Positions 11,255 to 20,295 are shown, counted from the first letter of the stretch. The stretch is 64,000 nucleotides of DNA from Tetracentron sinense (GCA_015143295.1 CM026565.1:13824041-13888040), one strand, 5' to 3'. Translations and numbers: made by a program. The notes: generated from the sequence alone by a model not told the origin.

Positions 11255-12295
11255 ACCACGGGCACTATTCACGCCACCACGAGTTGGCACTATTCACGCC
11301 ACCACGAGTTGCACTATTCACGCCACCACGAGTTGGCACTATTCATGGCACCACGAGTTGCACTATTCACGCCAACTCGAGTTGGCACTATTCACGCCAC
11401 CACGAGTTGGCACTATTCATGCCACCTCGAGTTGGCACTATTCATGGCACCACGAGTTGCACTATTCACGCCACCACGGGTTGACACTATTCACAGCCAC
11501 CACGAGTTGGCACTATTCACAGCAACACGAGTTGGCACTATTCATGGCACCACGAGTTGCACTATTCACGCCACCACGAGTTGGCACTATTCACGCCACC
11601 AGGAGTTGGCACTATTCACGCCACCACGAGTTGGCACTATTCATGGCACCACGAGTTGGCACTATTCACGCCACCACGAGTTGGCACTATTCATGGCACC
11701 ACGAGTTGCACTATTCACGCCACCACGAGTTGGCACTATTCACAGCACCACGAGTTGGCACTATTCATGGCACCACGAGTTGTACTATTCACGCCACCAC
11801 GAGTTGGCACTATTCACGCCACCACGAGTTGCACTATTCACGCCACCACGAGTTGGCACTATTCATGGCACCACGAGTTGCACTATTCACGCCACCACGA
11901 GTTGCACTATTCACGCCACCACGAGTTGGCACTATTCACGCCACCACGAGTTGGCACTATTCATGGCACCACGAGTTGCACTATTCACGCCACCACGGGT
12001 TGGCACTATTCACAGCCACCACGAGTTGCACTATTCACAGCACCACGAGTTGGCACTATTCATGGCACCACGAGTTGCACTATTCACGCCACCACGAGTT
12101 GGCACTATTCACGCCACCACGAGTTGGCACTATTCATGGCACCACGAGTTGGCACTATTCACGCCACCACGAGTTGCACTATTCACGCCACCACGAGTTG
12201 CACTATTCACGCCACCACGAGTTGGCACTATTCACGCCACCACGAGTTGGCACTATTCACAGCACAATATGTTCAGCACTATTCACGGTCCTCGC
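11255..12295 (+). repeat. Expanded LTR minisatellite, ~40 units of 24-25 bp
   Basis: Units alternate between GAGTTGGCACTATTCACGCC-ACCAC, a TCATGGC-ACCAC version and 24-bp units lacking one G (GAGTTGCACTATTC). The mixed order looks like unequal exchange between unit types. Long open frames here (up to 357 codons) follow from the period and are not genes. Confidence 0.95.
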
Positions 12296-13197
12296 GTCAT
12301 TGCAGAAATCCCAGTAAGGGTATTACGGTCTTTTGGTCAGTTCACTCTTACCTTAAGAGTTTAACCCGAGCCTTTAGGGCTTCATTCGACACTTAGAGAG
12401 TTTGAGAGAATAGGAGAAAGGGGAGAAGGCGATTCCAACCTAGGGTTCCCATTTTGGAGAGAAATCAAAGGGTTTTGAAACCCTAGATCAACCTCCAGCC
12501 CATTTTCTTCAAGATCAAGGCACAAACTCGTGAGGAGCATCTCCTCAAACTAGGGCAGCAGCTACACAGTCGTTTTGGAAAGGGGTTTCTTCCTCATTTC
12601 TTCAAGGTCGGTACTTTTTACTACCCTCCTAGTTATAGTTCTTCTTTCCCCTTCATTTCTCTTTATTTTCTTTCATTATACATGTGCTATGAGATGAATG
12701 GTGGTGAATGGTTGTGAATGGGTGTTAATGGAGAATGGAGATGGAATGGGCGACTGGATGCCAATGGTGTTGTGTGATGAACAAATGGGGAAGGGCATTG
12801 TTCAAATAATGAATATACATGTATGATTTGAGAAAAAAAAAAAAACCATCTAGAAAAGCATGTTGTAGGGTAAATTCAAAATGAACACACCATGTTTGAT
12901 GAAATGCCAAGGTGAATATAGTGAACTGTATATTTGGAAATGCATGCCTAATGAAGTATGAATATTGCTAGGGTCTATGATAGTGTGTTTTCTGCTTTCC
13001 CTAAATGATATGAATATTACATTGCTCAATCATTGATACTATATGTGTTGTGAAATTTCCCAAATGTCATGTTTAAATTTAAATGCAAGTATGTACACGA
13101 TTCCCACGAGCACGGCATGCATGACATGATTTATCGAGGTTTACAGGAACATGGTTAGAGGTGGGACATATCTTCCGATATGTTTTACCTCGTTCAT

Positions 13198-13373
13198 GAC
13201 AAGACATGGCATGACAAGCATAAGCATTCTAGGAAGAAGGGTCTCCCTTCCCTCACAAGTAGTTTACTCTTCCAAGCAAGCATGACAAGACATGGCATGA
13301 CAAGCATAAGCATTCTAGGAAGAAGGGTCTCCCTTCCCTCACAAGTAGTTTACTTTCCAAGCAAGCATGACAT
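13198..13373 (+). repeat. 86-bp direct repeat, 2 copies, in solo LTR
   Basis: Copies start at 13198 and 13284 with GACAAGACATGGCATGACAA. Each carries one GAAGGGTCTCCCTTC dyad. This replaces the ~40-bp hairpin array found at 8505-8665. Confidence 0.85.
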
Positions 13374-13617
13374 GGCATGACACGCATGATATGACAAGAT
13401 AAGATAAACATGACAAGTTTCAAGTACGAAAAGATATTTCAAGTCAAGTCAAGTGCACGATGTTTTCAAGAGGATTTATCGGTTTTCTACGAATTACAAG
13501 CATGATTATAAACTGCTTTACTTCCTTGTATGATATGAACTGTTTCCGTTTGACATATATAAACTGCTCCTGATTATGTATTGCCATTTTTATGCTATAA
13601 TTGTTGGTTAGTATTTA

Positions 13618-13649
13618 GTACCCGCTGAGTATTCCATGCTCAGCCGTAC
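13618..13649 (+). promoter_or_regulatory. Conserved stem-loop 5' of small ORF
   Basis: GTAC, CC, GCTGAG, loop TATTCCATG, CTCAGC, C, GTAC; it ends five bases before the ATG at 13655. A TATATAAA box is at 13556-13563. Confidence 0.6.
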
Positions 13650-13654
13650 TTCTT

Positions 13655-13774
13655 ATGTCGGCAGGTTCTGAGGGAGCTGCTGCTCCATTTGATGTTTGTG
13701 CTCCTGGTCCATGGGTGGAAGAGGAGTACGTCGAGGAGCCTTTGGAGGAACCCCCCGTAGAGGGTTACCAATAG
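13655..13774 (+). CDS. LTR-encoded small ORF in solo LTR (39 aa)
   Basis: ATG 13655, TAG 13772-13774. Encodes MSAGS...PWVEEEYVEE...EGYQ, the same peptide as at 19595. After the TAG the frame continues V-V-V-D-S-E-W-I-S-C-G to a TGA, matching the longer 51-aa version in the solo LTRs at 20722 and 40881. The TAG is therefore a later truncation of an older 51-codon ORF. Confidence 0.55.
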   Translation: MSAGSEGAAAPFDVCAPGPWVEEEYVEEPLEEPPVEGYQ

Positions 13775-14081
13775 GTGGTTGTAGATTCTGAGTGGATTAG
13801 CTGTGGGTGAGATGAGAGATTATATCCACGTATTTTTGCGGGTTTGTCCGTACTTTCTTATGGATTGCTTTTGTATAAAACTTGAATTTAAGTATGTATA
13901 TACATAAAGGGTTGTTAGTCTTCCGCTGTGCCATGATAGAGTATGTTTCCGCTGATAATGTCCTCTATTGTATATGCTCTGTGGGTTTTTGCAGGATGGT
14001 TTGTCAAGCAAGTCATGTTTAGTCGTCCAAAGTTCACTCTAACTCCTAGGGTGGGTTTTGGGGCGCTACATAAAATTTCAG

Positions 14082-14881
14082 GAACCCTACTAGTCAATGA
14101 GTGTTTGGCTCGAGTATTGATTGATACCGGGTTTACTCATTCGTTTGTCTCGCTGAGTTTTTCAGAAGGCTTTTCCGTAGAGCCAAGTTAGCTAGAACTG
14201 GAGTTAGCCATTTCGACTCCTCTCGGCAAAACAGTATTGGCAGATAAAGTGTACAGAAATAGTGTGGTCCAAGTTGGAAGCCACGAGTTGGCGGTTGGTC
14301 TCATTGTCCTTGGATTCCAAGACTTTGATGTTATATTGGGAATGGATTGGTTAGCAGCACATCATGGGCATGTAGCTTGCTTTGAGAAAATGGTACTCTT
14401 CAAGCCAGTAGAAGGAAAGCCATTCCACTTTCGCGGGTTGAAAAGTAGATCTATTGCTCGTTTTGCGGCGTTGAGCTTAGCTAACCCCGAGGTAAAGGAC
14501 TCATCGACTATTCCGGTTGTGAGTGAGTTCCTGGATGTATTTCCAGAAGAGTTGCCAGGATTGCCTTCAGACAGGGAGATTGAGTTTATGATCGAGCTTG
14601 CACCAGGCACAGCTCCTGTTTTCAAGGCTCCATATAGGATGGCCCCGATTGAACTTAAGGAGTTGAAGACTCAGTTGGAAGCATTACAAAGCCTTGGCTT
14701 CATTCGACCAAGTGTCTCACCGTGGGGTGCCCCAGTGTTGTTTGTTAAGAAGAAAGATGGCTCGATGCGGATGTGTGTCGATTACCGGCAATTGAACAAA
14801 GTCACTATAAAGAATAGGTATCCCTTGCCTAGGATTGATGACTTGTTCGATCAGTTGAAGGGAGCGAGATTTTTCTCGTAG
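14082..14881 (+). pseudogene. pol: pol part 1: protease and start of reverse transcriptase
   Basis: Aspartic protease with the active-site triad DTG at 14123-14131 (context LIDTGFTHSF), then a second flap region (VILGMDWL) near 14331-14352. The N-terminal RT region follows: the [16 protein letters not shown] box near 14716-14763, VDYRQLN at 14778-14798, [11 protein letters not shown] near 14812-14844. Two in-frame TAG codons interrupt the frame, at 14189-14191 (after EPS) and 14879-14881 (after RFFS, within the usual [12 protein letters not shown] motif). Both are present in the inverted copy, so they predate the duplication or are shared by both alleles. The first exon base is 14082. Confidence 0.88.
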
Positions 14882-16066
14882 ATAGATCTTCGATCGGGTT
14901 ATCACCAGTTGAAGATTAAGGCGGAAGATGTTCCCAAAACTGCTTTCAGGACTCGGTATGGACACTACGAGTTCTTGGTGATGCCTTTTGGACTCACGAA
15001 CGCGCCGGCAGCCTTTATGGATTTGATGAACCGGGTGTTCCAGCCATATCTTGATAGGTGCGTGATTGTATTTGTTGATGACATTTTGGTCTATTCCCAA
15101 ACACGGGAAGATCACACACGCGACCTATGCCTTGCTTTGGAAATGCTAAGAGAGCACAAGCTATACGCCAAACTTAGCAAGTGTGAGTTTTGGTTGGAAG
15201 AGGTGGCATTCCTAGGCCACGTTGTTTCTGCAGAAGGTATCTCGGTAGATCCGAAGAAGATCGAAGCAGTTATGAGTTGGGCGAGGCCCAAGAGTGTTAC
15301 TGAGATACGCAATTTTCTTGGATTGGCAGGCTACTACAGGAGATTCGTAGAGGGTTTCTCTAGCCTTGCAGCACCGCTCACTTACCTGACAAGGAAGAAC
15401 GCCAAGTTTGTATGGAGTGATAAGTGCGAGATCAGTTTCACGGAACTGAAGAAGAGGCTTACTACAGCCCCGGTCCTTACTGTGCCATCTGGACCTTTTG
15501 GGTATGAGGTGTATAGTGATGCCTCACACGTTGGACTTGGGTGTGTACTCATGCAGCACAAGAAAGTCATTGCCTATGCATCAAGGCAGTTGAAGGAGCA
15601 TGAGAAGAATTACCCCACGCACGACTTGGAGCTTGCGGCGGTCGTGTTTGCACTTAAGATTTGGCGTCATTACCTTTATGGGGTGGAGTTCTATGTATTT
15701 ACCGATCACAAGAGCCTCAAGTACCTCTTTTCCCAAAAGGAGCTGAATCTAAGGCAAAGGCGTTGGATGGAATTTCTGAAGGACTATGATTGTACCATTC
15801 AATACCACCCGGGTAAAGCGAATGTTGTGGCTGATGCTTTGAGTAGAAGACCTCAAGGGTTGTTAGCACATATGTTGGTTCAAGAATGGAAGCTACTAGA
15901 AGATTTGGCAAATCTGGACATCAGTGTGAATGACTCTGTCCGTGGTCCTACCTTGGCAAATGTTACGGTTCGGCCGTACATTAAAGATTTGATCCAAGAA
16001 TATCAAGCCATGGATGCTGAATTGTTGGATTATCGGGACAAGGAAGTTGCTAAGGGTAGTGAGGAC
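14882..16066 (+). pseudogene. pol: pol part 2: reverse transcriptase and RNase H
   Basis: Continues in the same frame. [23 protein letters not shown] near 14983-15015, catalytic FVDD at 15071-15082, and the connection domain with [11 protein letters not shown]. RNase H: YSDAS (catalytic Asp 15518-15520), [10 protein letters not shown] (Glu), FTDHKSL (Asp), and VVADALSRR with the final Asp. All expected catalytic acids are present. The frame is broken at ~16064-16067 by a 43-bp deletion relative to the right arm, between two copies of GACT, at the RNase H to integrase linker. Confidence 0.9.
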
Positions 16067-16067
16067 T

Positions 16068-16720
16068 GTGCGTCCCAGTCAATGCAGATCTTCGAAGAGA
16101 AATTTTGGATGAAGCACACCGTTCGAAGTACACAGTGCATCCAGGGGGTACAAAGATGTACCGGAACCTCAAGAGTCACTTTTGGTGGCGGAAGATGAAG
16201 AGGGAGGTTGCGGAATATGTAGCACGGTGCTTAGTGTGCCAACAGGTAAAAGCAGAACACATGCGGCCCGCCGGTCTATTGCATTCTCTTCCTATTCCCG
16301 AGTGGAAATGGGAGAACATATCCATGGATTTTATAGTTGGCTTGCCAAAGACGGCAAGGGGCCCAGATGCAATTTGGGTTGTAGTAGACCGTCTGACGAA
16401 GTCTGCGCACTTCTTACCTTACCGAACTACTTTCAACTCTAGCCAGTTGGCCACTCTATACGTCAAGGAAGTAGTGAGGTTACATGGAGTGCCAGTCAGT
16501 ATTGTGTCAGATCGTGATCCAAGATTCACATCACGATTCTGGAAAAGCTTTCAGGAGGCTATGGGTTCCCGACTTGATTTCAGCACCGCTTTTCATCCAC
16601 GGACGGATGGACAAACCGAGAGAGTGAACCAAGTCATTGAAGACATGCTTCGGGCTTGTATGTTGGATTTCAGAGGCAGTTGGGAAGAGCACTTGCCTTT
16701 GGTTGAATTTGCCTATAATA
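16068..16720 (+). pseudogene. pol: pol part 3: integrase zinc finger and catalytic core
   Basis: Shifted frame after the deletion. The zinc finger is H-x6-H-x29-C-x2-C (HRSKYTVH ... CLVC), 16117-16239. The catalytic core has D-x60-D-x35-E, with Asp in SMDFIVGLP, Asp in VSDRDPRF and Glu in GQTERVN. All residues needed for strand transfer are intact. A second frameshift, one base short at ~16718-16722 just after FAYN, separates it from the C-terminal part. That frameshift is also in the right arm. Confidence 0.9.
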
Positions 16721-17347
16721 AGCTATCAGGCAAGTATTCAAATGGCACCATTTGAGGCCTTGTATGGGCGAAGTTGTAGGTCTCCTATCTATTGGGATGA
16801 CGTAGGAGAAAGGAAAGTACTTGGTCCGGAGTTGATTGAGCAAACTGCAAACACAGTTAAGATCATTCGGGATCGATTGAAAGCCGCTCAAGATCGCCAG
16901 AAAAGCTATGCGGACACACGCCGTAGGGACTTGGAATTTCAAGTAGGGGATCAAGTTTTTGTGAAAGTATCTCCTAGCAAAGGGATCATGAGATTTGGAA
17001 AACGAGGCAAGCTCAGTCCTCGGTATGTTGGGCCTTTTGAGATTATCACCCGGGTTGGTGAAGTTGCTTATCGAGTAGCTCTTCCACCTCACATGGCCGC
17101 AGTTCACAACGTCTTCCATGTGTCTATGCTTCGGAAGTACATTGCGGATCCTTCGCATGTCATAGACTTGGAACCGTTGGAGGTTCGAGAGGACCTCACC
17201 TTGATTGAAAAGCCGGTTCAGATTTTGGATCGAAGCTACAAGACAATCCCTTTGGTTCTTGTGCAATGGCAACACCATGCTCGGGAAGAAGCTACATGGG
17301 AGCGTGAAGCCGAAGTCAAAGCAAAGTACCCAAAATTAATTGAATGA
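16721..17347 (+). pseudogene. pol: pol part 4: integrase C-terminus and chromodomain
   Basis: Contains [14 protein letters not shown], then the GPFEI/HNVFHVSMLRKY region typical of plant chromoviruses, and a C-terminal chromodomain-like tail (VQILD, LVLVQW, EATWERE, KYPKLIE) ending at 17347. The tail lacks some canonical aromatic cage residues, as in plant group II chromodomains. Such domains are thought to steer integration into heterochromatin, which fits the satellite surroundings. This segment is open in the left copy; in the right copy it is broken near 47228. Confidence 0.85.
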
Positions 17348-17434
17348 GTTTTGTATGAAGTTTGTGTAGGACTTGTAATTCTGTTTTGATTTGTAATGCT
17401 AGTATCGTCTGAATTTCGAGGACGAAATTTTTGT

Positions 17435-17447
17435 AAGGGGGAGAAGA
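17435..17447 (+). other. Polypurine tract
   Basis: AAGGGGGAGAAGA, directly before the 3' LTR start. It would prime plus-strand DNA synthesis. A T-rich stretch (AAATTTTTGT) lies just upstream, as usual. Confidence 0.92.
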
Positions 17448-17774
17448 TGTAGAGCCCCAGACCTTTTCATGCTTAATACATGACACTTTCGTTGTCATTT
17501 TCCATTTTTAAGAGGTATAATTAATAAATAAGGAAGAAATTTGAAATTTCAACACGTCAGAAATATTCCTCTTCGAAGTACGAACACAACGCAAGTTGAA
17601 TCGTCAAAATCGGATGAACGAGTCAAAAGATATGGCCAAAACAGTCTGAACCTGTAGGAAAACATAGCTCGGTTATGCACTGAGGACGTAGCTCGGAAGG
17701 CACTAAGGACGTGCTCTGACGTTGTACTCTGATAACGTAGCATAGACAACGTACTCTGATAACGTATACTGTGT

Positions 17775-18203
17775 GCATACATTGTACAACTCACCACGGG
17801 CACGTTGTACAACTCACCACGGGCACGCTGTACATAAGACAACGGACAACGAGTTGGCACTATTCACAACACCACGAGTTGGCACTATTCACAACACCAC
17901 GAGTTGGCACTATTCACGGCACCACGAGTTGGCACTATTCACAGCACCACGAGTTGGCACTATTCACAACACCACGAGTTGGCACTATTCACAGCACCAC
18001 GAGTTGGCACTATTCACAACACCACGAGTTGGCACTATTCACAGCACCAGGAGTTGGCACTATTCACAACACCACGAGTTGGCACTATTCACAGCACCAC
18101 GAGTTGGCACTGTTCACAGCACCACGAGTTGGCACTGTTCACCGCACAACGAGTGGGCACTATTCACGACACAATGTGTTCAGCACTATTCACGGTCCTC
18201 GTG
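17775..18203 (+). repeat. LTR minisatellite, ~14 units of 25 bp
   Basis: Units start at 17851 and every 25 bases. They alternate CACAACACCAC and CACAGCACCAC endings, so part of the array has a 50-bp period. Preceded by two 23-bp copies of GTTGTACAACTCACCACGGG(CAC). Confidence 0.93.
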
Positions 18204-19117
18204 TCATTGCAGAAATCCCAGTAAGGGTATTACGGTCTTTTGGTCAGTTCACTCTTACCTTAAGAGTTTAACCCGAGCCTTTAGGGCATCATTCGACACT
18301 TAGAGAGTTTGAGAGAATAGAAGAAAGAGGAGAAGGCGATTCCAACCTAGGGTTTCCAGTTTGGACAGAAATCAAAGGGGTTTTTGAAACCCTAGATCAA
18401 TCTCAAGCCCGTTTTCTTCAAGATTTCGGTTCAGGCATTGTGGAGCTCGCGATCCAAGCTAGGGCAACAACTCACAGTCATTTGGAAAGAGGGTTTCTCC
18501 CTCATTTCTTCAAGGTCGGTACTTTTTACTATCCTCCTAGTTATAGATCCTCTTTTCCCCTCATTTCTCTTTATTTTCTTTCACTTACACATGTGCTATG
18601 AGATGGATGAATGGTAAATGGTGAATGGTGAATGGTGAATGGAGATGTAAGGGGCGATTGGATGCCAGTGGTTGTGTGGTGATGATTAAAACGGGGAAGG
18701 GCATTGTTCCAATAATAAACATACATGTATGATTGAGTAAAACCATCTAGAAAAGCATATTGTAGGGTAAATCCATAATGAACACACCATGTTTGATGAA
18801 ATGCCAAGGTGAATACAGTGAGCTGTAAATTAGGAAATACATGCCTAATAAATTCTGAATATTGCTAGGGCCTATGATAGTGTGTTTCCTGTTTTCCCTA
18901 AATGCTATGAATATTGAATTGCTTAATCTTTGACGCTATATGTGTTGTGAAATTACCCAATGGTCATGTTTAAATTTAAATGCAAGTATGTACACGGTTC
19001 CCATGAGCACGGCATGCATGGCATATTTATCGAGGTTTACAAGAACATGGTTAGAGGTGGGACATATCCTACGATATGTTTTACCTCGCTTTTCACAAGA
19101 AGACAAGAACCAACATT

Positions 19118-19275
19118 CCACGAGGGGTCTCCCCTCACTCACAAGTACATATCATGAAGAAGGGTCTCCCTTCCCTCGCAAGTACATACATATCATAAAG
19201 AAGGGTCTCCCTTCCCTCGCAAGTGCATTGCATAAAGAAGGGTCTCCCTTCCCTCTCAAGGCATCTCACAAGTGC
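19118..19275 (+). repeat. GAAGGG-TCT-CCCTTC hairpin array in 3' LTR
   Basis: Same four-unit array as at 8505-8665, followed by (T)CTCACAAGTGCAT repeats. Confidence 0.85.
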
Positions 19276-19495
19276 ATCTCACAAGTTACATGATCACAAG
19301 CAAGCATGCATGACATGACACGGCATACAAGAATCAAGCAAGATAGACAAGACAAGCTTTCAAGTACGAAAAGATATTTCAAGTCAAGTCAAGTGCACGA
19401 TGTTTTCAAGGGGATTTATAGGTTTTCTACGAATTACAAGCATGATTATAAACTGCTTTACTTCCTTGTATGATATGAATTGTTTCTGTTTGACA

Positions 19496-19503
19496 TATAT
19501 AAA
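19496..19503 (+). promoter_or_regulatory. TATA-like box in LTR
   Basis: TATATAAA in the context TTTGACATATATAAATTGC. It is 99 bases upstream of the small ORF start and 62 upstream of the stem-loop. A start ~30 bases downstream would give a short leader with the stem-loop and then this ORF as first coding region. Conserved at 13556-13563; the solo LTR at 40881 has TATATGAA. Promoter use is inferred only. Confidence 0.35.
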
Positions 19504-19557
19504 TTGCTCCTGATTATGTATTGCCATTTTTATGCTATAATTGTTGGTTAGTATTTA

Positions 19558-19589
19558 GTACCCGCTGAGTATTCCATGCTCAGCCGTAC
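19558..19589 (+). promoter_or_regulatory. Conserved stem-loop 5' of small ORF
   Basis: GTAC, CC, GCTGAG, loop TATTCCATG, CTCAGC, C, GTAC. In the 20722 and 40881 LTRs the pair G-C at the stem base is replaced by A-T on both sides (ACTGAG/CTCAGT), a compensatory change. Confidence 0.65.
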
Positions 19590-19594
19590 TTCTT

Positions 19595-19714
19595 ATGTCG
19601 GCAGGTTCTGAGGGAGCTGCTGCTCCATTTGATGTTTGTGCTCCTGGTCCATGGGTGGAAGAGGAGTACGTCGAGGAGCCTTTGGAGGAACCTCCCGTAG
19701 AGGGTTACCAATAG
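19595..19714 (+). CDS. LTR-encoded small ORF in 3' LTR (39 aa)
   Basis: ATG 19595 and TAG 19712-19714. The peptide runs MSAGS, an Ala/Pro stretch, PWVEEEYVEE, PLEEPPVEGYQ: short, highly acidic, no membrane segment. It lies about 425 bp before the LTR end, after a TATA-like box and a stem-loop, so it could be the first ORF of an LTR transcript. Nine copies exist in this window in two LTR families. Between families, differences in the conserved blocks are all synonymous (ten changes in 18 codons). No known domain recognised; a role in the peptide or as an upstream ORF that tunes gag translation is speculative. Confidence 0.6.
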   Translation: MSAGSEGAAAPFDVCAPGPWVEEEYVEEPLEEPPVEGYQ

Positions 19715-20019
19715 GTGGTTGTAGATTCTGAGTGGATTAGCTGTGGGTGAAATGAGAGTTAGATTTATGTATTTTGGCGGGCATGTCCGCACTTTCTTAT
19801 GGATTGCTTTTTGTATAAAACTTGAATTTAAGTATGTATATACATAGAGGGTTGTTAGTCTTCCGCTATGCCATGATAGAGCATGTTTCCGCTGATAATG
19901 TCCTCCATTGTATATGCTCTGTGGGTTTTTGCAGGATGGTTTGTCAAACAAGTCATGTAAGCCATGATTAGTCGTCCAAAGTTCACTCTAACTCCTAGGG
20001 TGGGATTTGGGTCGTGACA

Positions 20020-20295
20020 GGCTAGCACCCTTCATTTGGCCTACCAACCTCCTTGACATGTACTTGTTTTCTTTCACTTGTGAACCAGAGGCTAGCACCC
20101 TTCACTTGGGCTATCAACCTCCTTGACATGTAACTATTTCATTTTCTTGTGAATCAGAGGCTAGTACCCTTTACTTGGGCTACGAACCTCCTTGACATAT
20201 GCTTGTTTCTTGTTTAATTTATCATGTACAAATACTTTTTGAAAACCCGGTTCATGCATGCATGCGTGTTTGTGTGCTTGTCAATAGTGGCAACC
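20020..20295 (-). mobile_element. Family-B LTR copy 2, continuation
   Basis: Begins with the target duplication GGCTA (20020-20024) and continues the 65-bp repeats (units near 20080 and 20150) to GTCAATAGTGGCAACC. There it joins plus-oriented satellite. Copy 1 continues past this point (1386 onwards), so this copy is truncated. Confidence 0.85.

Larger units (their letters stand above)
11011..14070 (+). mobile_element. Solo LTR nested in the intron (3060 bp)
   Basis: Starts TGTAGAACCCCTGACC and ends GGGGCGCTACA. It is flanked by TAAAA at 11006-11010 and 14071-14075. There is no primer site, gag or polypurine tract, so it is a solo LTR left by LTR-LTR recombination. It is longer than its relatives because the minisatellite has expanded to ~1 kb and an 86-bp unit has doubled. 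Its end GCTACA differs from the GCGACA of other copies. Confidence 0.92.
10871..14081 (+). other. Intron between gag and protease (146 nt without nested LTR)
   Basis: The donor is CAAG|GTACGC at 10870/10871 and the acceptor TTTCAG|GAACC at 14081/14082. Removing it joins ...Val-Val-Gln to Gly-Thr-Leu-Leu in one frame, with the Gly codon split by the junction; the protease DTG follows 13 codons later. Unspliced RNA stops at TAG 10882-10884, so protease and pol need splicing or another bypass. The native insert is AT-rich, with CATGGATTGACGTAACC as a possible branch region. The solo LTR 11011-14070 landed inside it. The same donor and acceptor occur in the inverted copy (53417/53418 and 50167/50168). 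Splicing itself is inferred. Confidence 0.75.
6996..20019 (+). mobile_element. Complete Ty3/gypsy chromovirus, Tekay/Del-like, 13.0 kb
   Basis: Order: 5' LTR 6996-9277, primer site 9282-9293, gag 9653-10870, intron 10871-14081 (with a nested solo LTR), pol (protease, reverse transcriptase, RNase H, integrase, chromodomain) 14082-17347, polypurine tract 17435-17447, 3' LTR 17448-20019. GGCTA flanks both ends. PR-RT-RH-INT order, the long LTRs and the integrase tail (HNVFHVSMLRKY, then EATWERE) place it in the plant Tekay/Del chromoviruses. It cannot be autonomous: gag is frameshifted and pol has two in-frame stops and further lesions. Without the 3060-bp nested LTR and its duplicated 5 bp it would be about 9.96 kb. 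Confidence 0.9.
17448..20019 (+). mobile_element. 3' LTR of Tekay-like element (2572 bp)
   Basis: Starts TGTAGAGCCCCAGACC and ends GGTCGTGACA. It keeps all modules: the AATAAATAAGG block, 25-bp minisatellite, GAAGGG hairpin array, TATA-like box, stem-loop and small ORF. The end reads GTGACA where relatives have GCGACA, a C-to-T change. Confidence 0.93.

Noticed and set aside
11255..12295. CRISPR-like direct repeats
   Set aside because: Units are contiguous without unique spacers, lie inside an LTR, and the context is eukaryotic.
11244..12396. Three overlapping long open frames (279-357 codons) resembling repeat proteins
   Set aside because: They coincide with the 25-bp minisatellite; the period makes every frame open and they encode the same repeated words in different phase. 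The mirror in 51960-52960 is equally artificial.
14189..14191. Programmed readthrough at TAG (followed by CTA)
   Set aside because: The stop lies inside protease, not at a gag/pol boundary, and a second TAG lies inside an RT motif; decay is simpler.
16670..17278. 202-codon minus-strand frame opposite pol
   Set aside because: Antisense shadow of the integrase region, repeated in the right arm because the DNA is repeated. No domain recognised.
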